From the NCBI RefSeq assembly GCF_003315175.1, contig NZ_QNRQ01000009.1, forward strand, positions 62,001 to 126,000: 64,000 nucleotides of DNA, in the 5' to 3' direction. The DNA comes from Eoetvoesiella caeni. Lineage in GTDB: Bacteria > Pseudomonadota > Gammaproteobacteria > Burkholderiales > Burkholderiaceae_B. The position numbers and the translations under genes are program-made. Within the stretch, counting starts at the first letter, position 1, and each line of letters opens with the position of its first letter. The notes below the pieces were generated by a model. That model had not been told where the DNA came from. It worked only from the letters and a program-made list of their open reading frames with translations, and ran no database searches. Below are positions 47,633 through 60,244 of the stretch, in pieces.

Positions 47633-49060
47633 TTAGAAATTCAGGGTACGTTTGTCGACGGCCAGCGCCGCTTCTTTCATGGCTTCGGACAAGGTCGGAT
47701 GCGCATGGCAGATACGTGCAATGTCTTCGGCCGCACCGCGGAATTCCATGATGGTGACGGCTTCGGAAATAAGCTCGGAAGCCATGGGCCCGATAATATG
47801 GACGCCCAGCACCTCGTCGGTCTTGGCATCGGCAAGAATCTTGACGAAACCGGTGGTGTCCCCCAAGGCCCGCGCACGGCCGTTGGCCAGGAAAGGAAAG
47901 CTGCCGGCCTTGTAGGCCACGCCTTCCGTCTTGAGCTGCTGTTCGTTGCGGCCCACCCAGGCGATTTCCGGCGAGGTATAGATAACGCTGGGAATCGTGC
48001 CGAAGTTGACATGGCTGTGCTGGCCGGAAATGCGCTCGGCCACGGCAACGCCCTCTTCTTCGGCCTTGTGCGCCAGCATGGGGCCCCGCACAACGTCGCC
48101 AACCGCCCAGACATTGGGAAGATTGGTCTTGCACTCGTCATCGACAATGACGAAGCCGCGCTCGTCCAGCTTCAGGCCCACGGTGTCCACGCCCAGGCCC
48201 TGGGTATGCGGCACGCGGCCGATCGAAACGATGAGGTTGTCAACAGCCAGCGACTGTTCGGCGCCCGACGCGTCGGTATAAGGCACGGTTACCGACTTGG
48301 CGGTCGTCTTGACTTCGCCGATCTTGACGCCGGTGCTGATCTTCAGGCCCTGCTTGGTGAACACTTTAAGCGCTTCTTTGGCCACCTGCTGGTCCGCCAC
48401 CGCCAGAAAATCGGGCATGGCTTCCAGGACGGTGACTTCCGCGCCCAGGCGGCGCCAGACGCTGCCCAGCTCCAGGCCAATAACGCCGGCGCCGATGACG
48501 CCAAGCTTCTTGGGCACGGCGCCCAGGCTCAGGGCGCCATCGTTGGACAGGATTTTCTTTTCGTCGAACGGCAGGCCCGGCAACGCACGCGGCGCGGAGC
48601 CGGTCGCAACAATGACGTGCTTGGCCAGCAAATCTTCTTCGGAGGCGCCAGCCACCTTGATAGACCAGCCGCCATCGACATACGCCGCGAACGAGCCCGT
48701 ACCATGGAAGAAAGTAACCTTGTTCTTTTTGAACAAATACAGAATGCCTTCGTTGTTCTGCTTGACGACCGAGTCTTTGCGCCCGACCAGGGTGTCGAGC
48801 TTCAGGCCGACGCCCTTGACTTCGATGCCGTGCTCGGCAAAGTGATGGTTGGCCTGGTCGTAGTGTTCGGAAGACTGCAGCAATGCCTTGGACGGGATGC
48901 ACCCGACATTGGTGCAGGTGCCGCCGGGCGCGGGCTTGCCGTCAGCCGTGCTCCATGCGTCGATGCACGCCACCGACATGCCCAGCTGCGCGGCGCGGAT
49001 AGCGGCGATGTAGCCTCCGGGGCCTGCGCCAATGACGACTACGTCGAATTGTTTAGCCAT
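47633..49060 (-). CDS. lpdA: Dihydrolipoyl dehydrogenase
   Basis: This 475-aa flavoprotein starts at ATG 49060 ([20 protein letters not shown]). The redox disulfide lies in [16 protein letters not shown] near residues 42-57. The NAD fold is [18 protein letters not shown], and the C-terminal active-site base is in [10 protein letters not shown]. It reoxidises dihydrolipoamide of the OdhB subunits, passing electrons to NAD. It is the third gene of the odhA-odhB-lpdA order. Unlike the 29-bp odhA-odhB junction, a 185-bp spacer with two hairpins separates it from odhB, suggesting separately tuned expression. Confidence 0.97.
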   Translation of the reverse strand: MAKQFDVVVIGAGPGGYIAAIRAAQLGMSVACIDAWSTADGKPAPGGTCTNVGCIPSKALLQSSEHYDQANHHFAEHGIEVKGVGLKLDTLVGRKDSVVKQNNEGILYLFKKNKVTFFHGTGSFAAYVDGGWSIKVAGASEEDLLAKHVIVATGSAPRALPGLPFDEKKILSNDGALSLGAVPKKLGVIGAGVIGLELGSVWRRLGAEVTVLEAMPDFLAVADQQVAKEALKVFTKQGLKISTGVKIGEVKTTAKSVTVPYTDASGAEQSLAVDNLIVSIGRVPHTQGLGVDTVGLKLDERGFVIVDDECKTNLPNVWAVGDVVRGPMLAHKAEEEGVAVAERISGQHSHVNFGTIPSVIYTSPEIAWVGRNEQQLKTEGVAYKAGSFPFLANGRARALGDTTGFVKILADAKTDEVLGVHIIGPMASELISEAVTIMEFRGAAEDIARICHAHPTLSEAMKEAALAVDKRTLNF

Positions 49061-49119
49061 AGTATTCACTCGATAAAATAAGGGAGCCCGCACAAAGGGC
49101 GCGCACTCCGGAACAAAGG

Positions 49120-49219
49120 AAACGCCGCAAGTACAGGACCGGACATACAGGCCCCGCGGCGTTTATACAAAAGGCCCCGGCAAACGGTACGCGAATGCTT
49201 CGGTACGATTTCCGGGGCC
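49120..49219 (-). promoter_or_regulatory. Two hairpins in the odhB-lpdA spacer
   Basis: On the minus strand, GGCCCCGG/CCGGGGCC (49173-49180 with 49212-49219) ends in TTTTG, like a terminator. A second stem follows, AAACGCCGC/GCGGCGTTT (49120-49128 with 49156-49164), ending in TTTCC. They could reduce read-through from odhAB into lpdA or act in mRNA processing. Confidence 0.5.
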
Positions 49220-49245
49220 CGATTCCTGCTTAAGGCCGGGATCGA

Positions 49246-50454
<1,209 letters not shown>

Positions 50455-50483
50455 AGTATGTATTCCGTTATGAAAGATATTTG

Positions 50484-53354
50484 TTATTTGGTCAGCATGA
50501 AGCCTTTGAACTTGGCAGAAAAAGCCTGCTCAAGCAAAGCCTTCTGTTGCTCCTGGTGCTTGGCCAGGTAGCCCACTGCAGGAGAAGCCGACGCGGAACG
50601 ACCGGCATAACCCAGCTTTTGGCCTTCAGCCATATTCTCGTACAGATGGTGCTGCACATAAAACCATGGACCTTGGTTCTGCGGCTCGTCCTGCACCCAA
50701 ACGATTTCAGTCGCATTGGCGTATTTTTGCAATTCGGCCTGGAACGATTTGTGGGCAAACGGGTAAAGCTGTTCGACGCGCAGAATGGCAACGTCGTTGC
50801 GCCCTGCTTCGGTACGGGCATGGACCAGGTCGTAATAAACCCGGCCCGAACAAACCAGCACGCGCTTGACGCCCGCCGGGTCGATGGTTTCGCTTTGTTC
50901 GCCGATAACGGGGAGGAACTGGCTGGTTACCAGGTCGGACAGCGGCGATGCCGCGTCTTTGTGGCGCAGCAAGGACTTGGGCGTAAGAATGATCAATGGC
51001 TTGCGGAACGCCCGGATCATCTGGCGGCGCAGCACGTGGAATATTTGTGCCCCGTTGCTGGGCTGTACCACCTGGATATTGTTGTCGGCGCACAGTTGCA
51101 GGAAGCGCTCGATGCGCGCGGACGAGTGCTCTGGACCCTGGCCTTCGTAGCCATGCGGCAGCATCAAAGTAAGGCCGCACTGGCGTCCCCACTTGGCTTC
51201 GCCCGAGCTGATGAACTGGTCGATAACGACCTGGGCGCCATTGACGAAGTCGCCAAACTGCGCTTCCCAGATGGTTAGCGTGTTGGGTTCGGCAGTTGCA
51301 TAGCCGTACTCGAAGCCCAGTACCGCCATTTCGGACAGCACGGAGTCGATGACCGTGAACGGAGCCTGGGTTTCGGAGACGTTCTGCAGCGGAATATAGG
51401 CGCCGTCGTTCCAGCGTTCGCGCTTTTGATCGTGCAGCACCGCATGGCGGTGCGAGAACGTGCCGCGGCCCGAGTCCTGGCCGGTAATGCGGATGGCATA
51501 ACCGGAGGAAACCAGCGTGGCAAACGCAAGATGCTCGCCCATGCCCCAGTCGACCTTTTGTTCGCCGCGCGCCATTTTCAGGCGGTCGTTGAGCAGCTTG
51601 TTGACCAATGGGTGAACCGTGAAGTTCTCGGGAACCATGGTGAGCTTTTCGCCGATGCGGGTAAGCTCGACCTGGGGTACGCCGGTGTCGGCCTGGTCGG
51701 TCCACTTGGCGTTAAGGAAGGCAGTCCAGTCGGTGGAGTACTTGTTCTTGTAGTCGGTAAGAACTGGTTCGACGGTACGCTGGCCGTCTTCCATGAGCTG
51801 GCGGTAGTCCTTGACCAACTGGTCGGGTTCGCCTTCGGAAAGAACGCCTTGCGCAACCAGCTTGTCGGCATACAGCTTGCGGGTGCCGGGATGCTGGCCG
51901 ATGCTCTTGTACATAAGAGGCTGGGTAAGCGAAGGAGTGTCTTGTTCGTTGTGGCCCAGCTTGCGAAAGCAAACGATATCGACCACGACATCGTGTTCGA
52001 ATTCGCGGCGGTAGTCCAACGCCAGCTGCGTTACGTACACAACGGCTTCGGGGTCGTCGCCGTTGACATGGAACACAGGGGCTTCGATCATCTTGACCAC
52101 GTCGGTGCAATACAGCGTGGAACGCGTATCGCGCGGATCGGAAGTGGTAAAGCCGATTTGGTTGTTGATGACAATGTGCAGCGTACCGCCGGTACCGTAG
52201 CCGCGGGTTTGCGCAAGATTGAGCGTTTCCATGACCACGCCCTGGCCCGCAAAGGCGGCGTCGCCATGCACCAGAACGGGCAGCACCTGGCTGCCGTCGT
52301 CGTCGCCGCGGCGGTCCTGGCGGGCGCGCACGCTGCCTTCGACCACGGGGTTGACGATTTCAAGGTGTGAAGGATTGAACGCCAGCGACAAGTGAACCGG
52401 GCCGCCGCGGGTGGAGAGGTCGCTGGAAAAACCGTTGTGATATTTGACGTCGCCGTCGGTCAACCCCTGTGCATGCTTGCCTTCGAATTCGGCGAACAGG
52501 TCGCCCGGCATCTTGCCCATGATGTTGACCAGCATGTTCAAGCGGCCGCGGTGGGCCATGCCGACCACGATTTCCTGGACGCCGTTTTCGCCGGCGTGAT
52601 TGACGACTTCGTCCATGGCGGCGATAAAGCTTTCGCCGCCCTCAAGCGAGAAGCGCTTTTGCCCCACGTACTTGGTGTGCAGGAAGCGCTCGAGACCTTC
52701 GGCTTCGGTGACCTGCTGCAGGATGTGCCGCTTGCGCTCTGGCGCAAACGCCGGCACGCCGCTCATGGACTCCAGGCGTTCCTGGATCCAGCGCTTGGCG
52801 GCCGGATCGGAGATGTGCATGAATTCGGCGCCGACAGTGCGGCAATATGTGTCGCGCAATGCCTTGAGCATGTCGCGCATGGTCATTGTGTCGGCTTTGG
52901 TGAAATAGGTGTTCGTGGCGGAATACACCTGGTCCAGGTCGGCTTCGGTCAGACCGTAGAACCCAGGGTCGAGTTCCGGAATGACGGGGCGGTCGTGGCG
53001 CTTGAGCGGATCGAGCTCGGCAAAGCGGGCACCCAGCGAGCGATAAGCCGCGATAATGGACTGGACGTAAACCTGTTTGCCGGCCACGGCAAGGTCGGGC
53101 TCTTGGGAGCGCGCAACGAATGCGTTGGCCTTTGCGCGCTGCGCAAAAGATTCGACTATGGGGGCATGTGCCTGGTCGCGCGTAATTTCGCGGCCATCGG
53201 TTGCAGGCTGATGTTGAAGCTGATCGAAGTAAGCACGCCATTGATCCCCGATGGACGAAGGATTGTCCAGATAGGATTCGTAGAGTTCCTCTACATATGG
53301 GGCGTTACTGCCGAAAAGATAAGACGTGGATAAAAGTTCTATTTCCGATGACAT
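50484..53354 (-). CDS. odhA: 2-oxoglutarate dehydrogenase E1 component
   Basis: This 956-aa thiamine-diphosphate enzyme has the N-terminal 2-oxogl_dehyd_N segment ([20 protein letters not shown]). The E1 core includes [13 protein letters not shown], and [16 protein letters not shown] is the ThDP-magnesium GDxxFxGQG region. The transketolase-like C-terminal part includes [22 protein letters not shown]. It decarboxylates 2-oxoglutarate in the TCA cycle. Length is normal for proteobacteria (about 930-960). It heads the odhA-odhB-lpdA set and is divergent from maeB across 372 bp. Confidence 0.98.
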   Translation of the reverse strand: MSSEIELLSTSYLFGSNAPYVEELYESYLDNPSSIGDQWRAYFDQLQHQPATDGREITRDQAHAPIVESFAQRAKANAFVARSQEPDLAVAGKQVYVQSIIAAYRSLGARFAELDPLKRHDRPVIPELDPGFYGLTEADLDQVYSATNTYFTKADTMTMRDMLKALRDTYCRTVGAEFMHISDPAAKRWIQERLESMSGVPAFAPERKRHILQQVTEAEGLERFLHTKYVGQKRFSLEGGESFIAAMDEVVNHAGENGVQEIVVGMAHRGRLNMLVNIMGKMPGDLFAEFEGKHAQGLTDGDVKYHNGFSSDLSTRGGPVHLSLAFNPSHLEIVNPVVEGSVRARQDRRGDDDGSQVLPVLVHGDAAFAGQGVVMETLNLAQTRGYGTGGTLHIVINNQIGFTTSDPRDTRSTLYCTDVVKMIEAPVFHVNGDDPEAVVYVTQLALDYRREFEHDVVVDIVCFRKLGHNEQDTPSLTQPLMYKSIGQHPGTRKLYADKLVAQGVLSEGEPDQLVKDYRQLMEDGQRTVEPVLTDYKNKYSTDWTAFLNAKWTDQADTGVPQVELTRIGEKLTMVPENFTVHPLVNKLLNDRLKMARGEQKVDWGMGEHLAFATLVSSGYAIRITGQDSGRGTFSHRHAVLHDQKRERWNDGAYIPLQNVSETQAPFTVIDSVLSEMAVLGFEYGYATAEPNTLTIWEAQFGDFVNGAQVVIDQFISSGEAKWGRQCGLTLMLPHGYEGQGPEHSSARIERFLQLCADNNIQVVQPSNGAQIFHVLRRQMIRAFRKPLIILTPKSLLRHKDAASPLSDLVTSQFLPVIGEQSETIDPAGVKRVLVCSGRVYYDLVHARTEAGRNDVAILRVEQLYPFAHKSFQAELQKYANATEIVWVQDEPQNQGPWFYVQHHLYENMAEGQKLGYAGRSASASPAVGYLAKHQEQQKALLEQAFSAKFKGFMLTK

Positions 53355-53726
53355 AAATGCGCTTCACCTTTGCGAGCGTCTCGCTCGTTTTGATGCAGGG
53401 GACAACCTTCCGCGACACGGCCAGACCGGTTAGCGGATAGCAGGGCAGAAGGCAACGTACGACGCCTTGATAAGCCGTATTCCAACCAGTATACCCAGTT
53501 TCAAATTAGAAAGTAACGCGAAACCTGGGAAAGCCGCCCAAAAACAAGCCAAACGTTGACTATATCTGACAGACCATCCGCCAAAGTCTCCGCCGCGGTC
53601 CCGATATTGCGCCGCAGCACTGCAAACAGGGGCTTTGCGGACAGGCGTGCGCCCCGCCCCGGTCTGGAAAAGATTACACTTATGCATCGCAACGTTCATT
53701 AAAAACCGCCTCAGGAGCTACACCCA
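53355..53726. promoter_or_regulatory. Divergent intergenic region odhA-maeB
   Basis: This 372-bp spacer must hold promoters for odhA (minus) and maeB (plus). A TTGACTATATC stretch lies near 53556 and an AT-richer patch at 53500-53520, but I could not match paired -35/-10 boxes with confidence. No small gene or RNA was recognised. Confidence 0.4.
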
Positions 53727-56030
53727 ATGGTCGCCAACGCTGATCTCTCGAAACTGGCACTCGACTATCATGCCTTCCCAGTGCCAGGAAAAATCTCGGT
53801 CACTCCGACCAAGACTCTCGCCAATCAGGACGACCTGTCCCTGGCCTATTCCCCGGGGGTGGCGATAGCCAGCATGGCTATCTACGAAGGCGGCGAAGAC
53901 GCCGCCGCCAAATACACGTCGCGTTCCAACCTGGTGGGTGTGGTCACCAACGGCACGGCCGTCCTGGGTCTTGGCAATATCGGGCCGCTGGCCGCCAAGC
54001 CCGTCATGGAAGGCAAAGGCTGCCTGTTCAAGAAATTCGCCGGCATCGACGTATTCGACATCGAGCTTGCCGAGAACGACCCCGACAAGCTGGTCGACAT
54101 CATTGCGGCGCTCGAGCCCACGCTGGGCGGCATCAACCTTGAAGACATCAAGGCCCCCGAATGCTTCTACATCGAAAAGAAGCTGCGCGAACGCATGAAG
54201 ATTCCGGTTTTCCATGACGACCAGCACGGCACGGCCATTATTTCGGCGGCTGCCATCCTGAACGGCCTTAAAGTGCTGAACAAAGATATCGACAAGGTCA
54301 AGCTGGTGTGTTCGGGCGCGGGCGCCGCGGCCATCGCCTGCCTTAATCTGCTGGTGCACCTGGGCGTACAGCGCTCCAATATTTATGTCGTCGATTCGCG
54401 CGGCGTCATCTGGGAAGGCCGCGAGGCCAATATGGAGCCCACCAAGGCGGCCTACGCGCAAAAAACCGACGCGCGCACCCTGGCCGACGTCTGCCGCGAT
54501 GCAGACGTTTTCCTGGGCTGTTCGGCTCCGGGCGTCCTCACAGCCGACATGCTCAAGACCATGGCGCCCCAGCCTTTTATTCTGGCGCTGGCCAATCCCG
54601 AGCCTGAAATCCGTCCTGAAATCGCCAAAGCGGCACGCCCCGACTGCATCATCGCCACCGGGCGTTCGGACTACCCGAACCAGGTCAATAACGTACTGTG
54701 CTTCCCCTTCATTTTCCGGGGCGCCATGGACGTGGGCGCAACCGTCATCAACGAAGAAATGAAGCTGGCCTGCGTCAAGGCCATCGCCGAACTGGCCCAG
54801 GCCGAACAAAACGACGAAGTCGCCAGCGCCTACGCCGACCAAGAGCTATCGTTCGGGCCCGACTATATTATTCCCAAGCCCTTCGATCCGCGCCTGATCA
54901 TCAGGATTGCGCCGGCCGTTGCCCAGGCCGCCATGGACTCCGGCGTTGCCAAGCGCCCCATCGAAGACATGGAGGCCTATCGCCAGCGCCTCATGAGCAT
55001 CGTCTACCACACCGGCCAGCTCATGCGCCCGCTGTTCATGCAGGCCAAGACCGCACCCAAGCGCGTCATCTACGCCGACGGCGAAGACGAACGCGTACTG
55101 CGCGCGGCGCAAACAGTGCTTGACGAAGGCATAGCCCAGCCCATTCTTATAGGCCGCCCTGCCGTCATCCAGATGCGCATTGAAAAATTCGGCCTGCGCC
55201 TGGTCATCGGTGACAACCTCGAGGTCGTCAACCCGGAAGACGATCAGCGCTTCAACGAAACCTGGTCCGCCTATTACAAGCTGCAAGGCCGCAACGGCGT
55301 AACGCCCGAAATTGCCAAGGCCATGGTACGCAAGCACAATTCGCTTATCGGCGTCATGCTGCTGCAGCGCGGCGATGCCGACGCCATGCTGTGCGGGGTC
55401 GCCAGCCGCTTCGACAACCAGCTTAAATACGTGCAGGAAGTCATCGGCCTCAAGCCCAATGTCAGCACGTATGCAGCCATGAACGTGCTCATGCTGCCCG
55501 ACCAGACGCTGTTCATCTGCGACACCCACGTCAACGAAAACCCCAGCGCCGCCGAAATCGCCGACATGACCATCCAGGCCGCCGCCGAAATCCATCGCTT
55601 CGGGGTGGTTCCAAAAGTGGCGCTGTTGTCGCATTCCAACTTCGGCAGCCGTTCGACAGAATCTTCGCGCAAAATGGCCGAAGCCCGCCGTCTTATCGGC
55701 GAGCTTGCACCCCACCTGGAAGTCGATGGCGAAATGCATGCCGACTCGGCCCTGTCCGAAAAAGTGCGGCTCAAGTCCTACCCCGACTCCACCCTGAAAG
55801 GCCCGGCCAACTTGCTGATCATGCCGAACCTGGATACCGGCAATATCACATACAACATGCTGAAGATGACGGGCAGCAACGGCGTGGCCATGGGCCCGGT
55901 CCTTTTGGGCGCAGCCCGCCCGGTGCACATCCTGACCACCAGCGCCACCGTGCGCCGCATCGTCAACATGACGGCGCTGGCGGTCGTGGACGCGCAGCAA
56001 GAAGCTCAACAGGAAGCCCGCAAGGCGTAA
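53727..56030 (+). CDS. maeB: NADP-dependent malic enzyme (malic-PTA fusion)
   Basis: This 767-aa protein joins a malic enzyme domain (residues about 1-420) to a phosphotransacetylase-like domain (about 430-767). The malic enzyme part has [10 protein letters not shown] and [11 protein letters not shown]. The second domain ends near [17 protein letters not shown] and is usually regulatory, binding acetyl-CoA. It decarboxylates malate to pyruvate with NADPH formation. It lies on the opposite strand between odhA and gltA and ends at a strong bidirectional terminator shared with gltA. The start ATG 53727 follows GGAG. Confidence 0.96.
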   Translation: MVANADLSKLALDYHAFPVPGKISVTPTKTLANQDDLSLAYSPGVAIASMAIYEGGEDAAAKYTSRSNLVGVVTNGTAVLGLGNIGPLAAKPVMEGKGCLFKKFAGIDVFDIELAENDPDKLVDIIAALEPTLGGINLEDIKAPECFYIEKKLRERMKIPVFHDDQHGTAIISAAAILNGLKVLNKDIDKVKLVCSGAGAAAIACLNLLVHLGVQRSNIYVVDSRGVIWEGREANMEPTKAAYAQKTDARTLADVCRDADVFLGCSAPGVLTADMLKTMAPQPFILALANPEPEIRPEIAKAARPDCIIATGRSDYPNQVNNVLCFPFIFRGAMDVGATVINEEMKLACVKAIAELAQAEQNDEVASAYADQELSFGPDYIIPKPFDPRLIIRIAPAVAQAAMDSGVAKRPIEDMEAYRQRLMSIVYHTGQLMRPLFMQAKTAPKRVIYADGEDERVLRAAQTVLDEGIAQPILIGRPAVIQMRIEKFGLRLVIGDNLEVVNPEDDQRFNETWSAYYKLQGRNGVTPEIAKAMVRKHNSLIGVMLLQRGDADAMLCGVASRFDNQLKYVQEVIGLKPNVSTYAAMNVLMLPDQTLFICDTHVNENPSAAEIADMTIQAAAEIHRFGVVPKVALLSHSNFGSRSTESSRKMAEARRLIGELAPHLEVDGEMHADSALSEKVRLKSYPDSTLKGPANLLIMPNLDTGNITYNMLKMTGSNGVAMGPVLLGAARPVHILTTSATVRRIVNMTALAVVDAQQEAQQEARKA

Positions 56031-56052
56031 AAGCCCAGCAGCCGTCGCCAAC

Positions 56053-56082
56053 AAAAAAACCACTCCGCGGAGTGGTTTTTTT
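56053..56082. terminator. Bidirectional terminator between maeB and gltA
   Basis: ACCACTCC and GGAGTGGT form the stem, flanked by a seven-A run on the left and a seven-T run on the right. It functions in both directions between the convergent maeB and gltA genes. Confidence 0.92.
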
Positions 56083-56137
56083 ATGTTTGCGGAACGCCGC
56101 CAGCGATCTGCCGGCGCCCTGCAATCAATGATACGCC

Positions 56138-57442
56138 CTAGCGTTGAGCCGGCACATCGCGAACGACGGCGCCGGTGTACAACTGGCGAGGACGGCCGAT
56201 CTTGTATTCCGGATCGGACAGCATTTCGTTCCATTGGGCGATCCAGCCCACCGTGCGGGCCAAGGCGAAAATAGCCGTGAACAGCGAGGTGGGGATGCCG
56301 ATGGCGCGTTGCACGATACCCGAGTAGAAGTCCACGTTCGGGTACAGCTTGCGTTCGACGAAATACGGATCTTCCAGCGCGATGCGCTCGAGCTCCATGG
56401 CCAGCTTGAACAATGGGTCGTTTTCCAGGCCCAAAGCCGACAGCACTTCTTTGCAGGTTTCCTGCATCAGCTTGGCGCGCGGATCGTAGTTCTTGTAGAC
56501 ACGGTGGCCAAAGCCCATCAGGCGCACGCCCGAGTTCTTGTCCTTGACCTTTTCCATGAACTCGCCCACTTTGGCAATGCCGCCATTGGCTTGCAGGTCT
56601 TCCAGCATTTGCAGGCAAGCTTCGTTGGCGCCGCCGTGCGCGGGGCCCCAAAGGCAAGCCACACCGGCCGCGATTGCCGCAAACGGATTGGTGCCCGACG
56701 AACCGCACAGACGCACGGTGGAGGTCGATGCGTTCTGCTCGTGGTCTGCGTGCAAAATGAAAATACGGTCGAGCGCGCGTTCGACGACGTCGTTGACCTT
56801 GTAGTCCTCGCATGGCGTGGCGAACATCATGCGCACGAAGTTGCCCGTGTAGGACAAGTCGTTTTGCGGATAGATGAAAGGCTGGCCTTGCGAGTACTTG
56901 TATGCCATGGCGACCAGCGTCGGCATCTTGGCGATCAGGCGGATGGCCGAAATTTCACGATGGCGCGGGTTGGTGATGTCGGTCGAGTCGTGATAGAAGG
57001 CCGACAAGGCGCCGACCAGGCCCGTAAGCACGGCCATCGGGTGGGCGTCGCGGCGGAAACCGCGCAGGAAGAAATGAAGCTGCTCGTGAACCAGCGAATG
57101 ATGGGTCACCAGCGAGTCGAATTCGCTTTTTTGGGCCGCGTTGGGCAATTCGCCGTTCAGGATCAGGTAGCTGACGTCCATGAAGTCGCAGCTTTTGGCC
57201 AATTGGTCGATAGGGTAGCCGCGATACAGAAGCTGGCCCTTGTCGCCGTCGATATAAGTTATGGCCGATTCGCACGACGCTGTGGCCAGAAAGCCCGGGT
57301 CGTACGTGAACATGCCGGTCTGGCTGTACAGCTTGCGGATGTCGATGACTTCAGGTCCGATCGTGCCTGAGTACACCGGGAATTCGACTGGTGCGCTACC
57401 ATCGGAGAATGATAGGGTAGCTTTTTTTTCTGACAGTTGCAT
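56138..57442 (-). CDS. gltA: Citrate synthase
   Basis: This 434-aa type II citrate synthase starts at ATG 57442 ([12 protein letters not shown]), which has GAGGAA eight bases upstream; an ATG five codons earlier lacks one. The catalytic residues are visible: histidine in GPAHGGANE, histidine in [14 protein letters not shown] and aspartate in NVDFYSG. It condenses oxaloacetate with acetyl-CoA. It follows sdhE by 18 bp and is the end of the sdhC-D-A-B-E-gltA run on the same strand. Confidence 0.98.
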   Translation of the reverse strand: MQLSEKKATLSFSDGSAPVEFPVYSGTIGPEVIDIRKLYSQTGMFTYDPGFLATASCESAITYIDGDKGQLLYRGYPIDQLAKSCDFMDVSYLILNGELPNAAQKSEFDSLVTHHSLVHEQLHFFLRGFRRDAHPMAVLTGLVGALSAFYHDSTDITNPRHREISAIRLIAKMPTLVAMAYKYSQGQPFIYPQNDLSYTGNFVRMMFATPCEDYKVNDVVERALDRIFILHADHEQNASTSTVRLCGSSGTNPFAAIAAGVACLWGPAHGGANEACLQMLEDLQANGGIAKVGEFMEKVKDKNSGVRLMGFGHRVYKNYDPRAKLMQETCKEVLSALGLENDPLFKLAMELERIALEDPYFVERKLYPNVDFYSGIVQRAIGIPTSLFTAIFALARTVGWIAQWNEMLSDPEYKIGRPRQLYTGAVVRDVPAQR

Positions 57443-57460
57443 CACGTTATTCCTCAAAAA

Positions 57461-57721
57461 TTACAATGCCCGCATTTGTGCGACCAGCTTGCGCAAATCG
57501 GGAGTGTCGTATTCTCCTGAAAGCTCAGTGCGGCCCAACAAAACGTCAAGCAAATCGTTATCGCCCATGTCGAACAAATGAGACAAGGCTGATACATCGG
57601 TTTCGGTGAGCTGGTCTTCGAAGCGATCAAGAAATTTTGTAATGACCAAGTCGTTTTCCAGCAAACCACGGCGTGCGCGCCACCGTAGACGCGCACGCTC
57701 GAGTTCTGACAGTTTTTTCAT
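57461..57721 (-). CDS. sdhE: FAD assembly factor SdhE
   Basis: This 86-aa protein has the RGxxE motif (RGLLE, residues 18-22) in RARRGLLENDLVITKFLDRF, the signature of SdhE/CptB. It assists covalent attachment of FAD to SdhA. It lies between sdhB (12 bp) and gltA (18 bp) in one operon, which matches its role. Confidence 0.95.
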   Translation of the reverse strand: MKKLSELERARLRWRARRGLLENDLVITKFLDRFEDQLTETDVSALSHLFDMGDNDLLDVLLGRTELSGEYDTPDLRKLVAQMRAL

Positions 57722-57733
57722 AAAATACTGTCG

Positions 57734-58450
57734 TTAGAAACTGCGACGAACCAGAAGTTCTTTGATCTTGCCAATGGCTTCCGAAGGATTCAACCCCTTG
57801 GGACAGACACTGGTGCAGTTCATAATGGTGTGGCAGCGGAACAGACGATACGGATCTTCCAGGTTGTCGAGCCGCTCGCCGGTGGCTTCGTCGCGCGAAT
57901 CGGCAATGAAGCGGTAAGCCTGCAGCAAGCCGGCCGGACCCACGAATTTGTCCGGGTTCCACCAGAACGACGGGCACGCCGTCGAGCAGCAGGCGCACAA
58001 AATACATTCGTACAAGCCGTTAAGCTCGTCGCGAGCCTCGGGAGTCTGCAAACGCTCTTTCTCGGGAGGCGGCTGATTGTTGATCAGGTAAGGCTTGATC
58101 GAATGATACTGATTGAAGAAGTCGGTCATGTCGACGATCAGGTCGCGCACGACCGGCAAGCCGGGCAGCGGACGAAGCACGATAGGCTCTTTGACGTCGA
58201 GCAAGTTGGTCGTGCAGGCCAGGCCGTTCTTGCCGTTGATGTTCATGGCATCGGAGCCGCACACGCCTTCGCGGCACGAGCGGCGCAGCGCCAGGCTGTC
58301 GTCGACGTCGGACTTGATGCGGATCAGCGCATCAAGCAGCATCTTGTCGGTAGGCTGCAGCTCGACTTCGAGCTTCTGCATATAGGGGCGCTCGTCCTTG
58401 TCAGGATCGTAGCGATAAATTTCAAACTTGACGATACGTTTTTGACTCAT
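57734..58450 (-). CDS. sdhB: Succinate dehydrogenase iron-sulfur subunit
   Basis: This 238-aa protein has three iron-sulfur cluster sets. The 2Fe-2S set is [40 protein letters not shown] and the later [15 protein letters not shown] hold the 4Fe-4S and 3Fe-4S clusters. It passes electrons from SdhA FAD to ubiquinone at the membrane subunits. It is placed between sdhA (12 bp) and sdhE. Confidence 0.98.
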   Translation of the reverse strand: MSQKRIVKFEIYRYDPDKDERPYMQKLEVELQPTDKMLLDALIRIKSDVDDSLALRRSCREGVCGSDAMNINGKNGLACTTNLLDVKEPIVLRPLPGLPVVRDLIVDMTDFFNQYHSIKPYLINNQPPPEKERLQTPEARDELNGLYECILCACCSTACPSFWWNPDKFVGPAGLLQAYRFIADSRDEATGERLDNLEDPYRLFRCHTIMNCTSVCPKGLNPSEAIGKIKELLVRRSF

Positions 58451-58462
58451 TTCAGTTCCTGC

Positions 58463-60241
58463 TTAGAAGGTCCGCGCTTTGGGTGGGAAGCTCTCGACAG
58501 TCAGCGGCTTCATTTGCACAGGCTTGTACTCCAGCCGCCGGTTTTCGGAGAACCACATCGTATGGAGCAGCCAGTTGTCGTCATCGCGTTCGGGATGATC
58601 GTCCAGGGCGTGCGCGCCGCGGCTTTCGGTACGGTTGGCCGCCGACTTGGTTGTCGCCAGCGCCACTTCTTTCATGTTGGCAAGCTCAAGCGCCTCGATG
58701 CGGGCGGTATTCCAGACCTTGGACTTGTCCTTGAAGTAGACGTTGTCGCAGCGGTCGGCGATCTGTTCCATCTGGGTAACGCCTTCGTTCAGCAGCTTGA
58801 GCGTGCGGAACACGCCGCAATGCGCCTGCATGCTGTCGCGCATGGCGTTATGCACTTCGTAGACGTTTTCGCCGGAGGCACGGGTTTCAAGCTTGTCGAC
58901 GCGGTCGAGCGAGTGCTCGATCGACGATTCGGGAATGGCCTGATGAGCGTGCTGGCGTTCCGGGTGGGAAGCAACGATATGATTGCCGGCGGCGCGCCCG
59001 AAGACGATAAGGTCAAGCAGCGAGTTGGTGCCGAGGCGGTTGGCGCCGTGCACCGAAGTGGCCGCGCATTCGCCGACGGCATACAGGCCATGCACAGGCT
59101 TGTTCTGGCCATTGGCCCAGTCCATGACCTGGCCGTTGATGTCGGTGGGAATGCCGCCCATCTGGTAATGGATGGTTGGAATGACAGGAATAGGATCTTT
59201 GATGGGGTCGACGTTGCCGAACTTGATTGCGATTTCGCGAATCGACGGCAACCGCTTCATGATGGTCTCGGCGCCGATGTGATCCAGCTTCAGCAAGATG
59301 TGGTCGCCGTTGGGACCGCAGCCCCGCCCTTCTTTGATTTCCTGGTCCATCGAGCGCGACACGAAGTCGCGGGGAGCCAAGTCTTTGAGCGTGGGCGCAT
59401 AGCGCTCCATGAAGCGCTCGCCGTCTTTATTCAGCAGGATGCCGCCTTCGCCGCGCACGCCTTCGGTAATGAGCACGCCCGCGCCGGCCACGCCGGTGGG
59501 GTGGAATTGCCAGAACTCCAGGTCCTGCAGCGGCAGGCCGGCACGTGCGGCCATGCCCAGGCCGTCGCCGGTATTGATGAAAGCATTGGTCGAAGCGGCC
59601 CAGATGCGGCCCGCGCCGCCGGTTGCCAGCACCGTGGTCTTGGCTTCAAGCACGTAGATTTCGCCGGTTTCCATTTCAAGGGCGGTAACGCCCAGAACGT
59701 CGCCCGCTTCGTTGCGCAGCAAATCAAGCGCCATCCATTCGACGAAGAACTGTGTGCGCGCGGCGACGTTGCGCTGATACAGGGTGTGCAACATGGCGTG
59801 ACCGGTACGGTCGGCCGCGGCACAGGCGCGCTGTACGGGCTTTTCGCCGAAATTGGCTGTATGGCCGCCGAAAGGACGCTGGTATATGGTGCCGTCGGCA
59901 TTGCGGTCGAAAGGCATGCCGAAGTGTTCGAGTTCGTAGACAGCATTGGGCGCTTCGCGGCACATGAATTCGATGGCGTCCTGGTCGCCGAGCCAGTCGG
60001 AACCCTTGACGGTATCGTACATATGCCAATACCAATTGTCTTCGCTCATGTTGCCCAGCGACGCACTAACGCCGCCCTGAGCCGCAACTGTGTGCGAACG
60101 CGTGGGAAATACTTTGGACAATACGGCTACCGATAAGCCGGCTTGAGCCAGTTGCAAGGAGCAACGCATGCCGGATCCGCCGGCTCCTACGACCACCACA
60201 TCGAATTGGCGGCGAGGTAAGGTTTTTTTGACAGCAGCCAC
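58463..60241 (-). CDS. sdhA: Succinate dehydrogenase flavoprotein subunit
   Basis: This 592-aa flavoprotein has VVVGAGGSGMRCSLQLAQAG near the start. The FAD-attachment histidine lies in RSHTVAAQGGVSASLGN, and the active site includes HPTGVAGAGVLITEGVRGEG. It oxidises succinate to fumarate. It starts 3 bp after sdhD and is followed by sdhB. Length matches the family (about 588-600). Confidence 0.98.
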   Translation of the reverse strand: MAAVKKTLPRRQFDVVVVGAGGSGMRCSLQLAQAGLSVAVLSKVFPTRSHTVAAQGGVSASLGNMSEDNWYWHMYDTVKGSDWLGDQDAIEFMCREAPNAVYELEHFGMPFDRNADGTIYQRPFGGHTANFGEKPVQRACAAADRTGHAMLHTLYQRNVAARTQFFVEWMALDLLRNEAGDVLGVTALEMETGEIYVLEAKTTVLATGGAGRIWAASTNAFINTGDGLGMAARAGLPLQDLEFWQFHPTGVAGAGVLITEGVRGEGGILLNKDGERFMERYAPTLKDLAPRDFVSRSMDQEIKEGRGCGPNGDHILLKLDHIGAETIMKRLPSIREIAIKFGNVDPIKDPIPVIPTIHYQMGGIPTDINGQVMDWANGQNKPVHGLYAVGECAATSVHGANRLGTNSLLDLIVFGRAAGNHIVASHPERQHAHQAIPESSIEHSLDRVDKLETRASGENVYEVHNAMRDSMQAHCGVFRTLKLLNEGVTQMEQIADRCDNVYFKDKSKVWNTARIEALELANMKEVALATTKSAANRTESRGAHALDDHPERDDDNWLLHTMWFSENRRLEYKPVQMKPLTVESFPPKARTF

Positions 60242-60244
60242 GGC

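Noticed and set aside
54846-56813. A 655-codon minus-strand frame overlapping maeB and gltA
   Set aside because: It crosses the terminator at 56053-56082 and is a shadow of the two real genes.
57830-60136. A 768-codon open frame antisense to sdhB and sdhA
   Set aside because: It spans two genes with clear succinate dehydrogenase motifs on the other strand and shows no family features.
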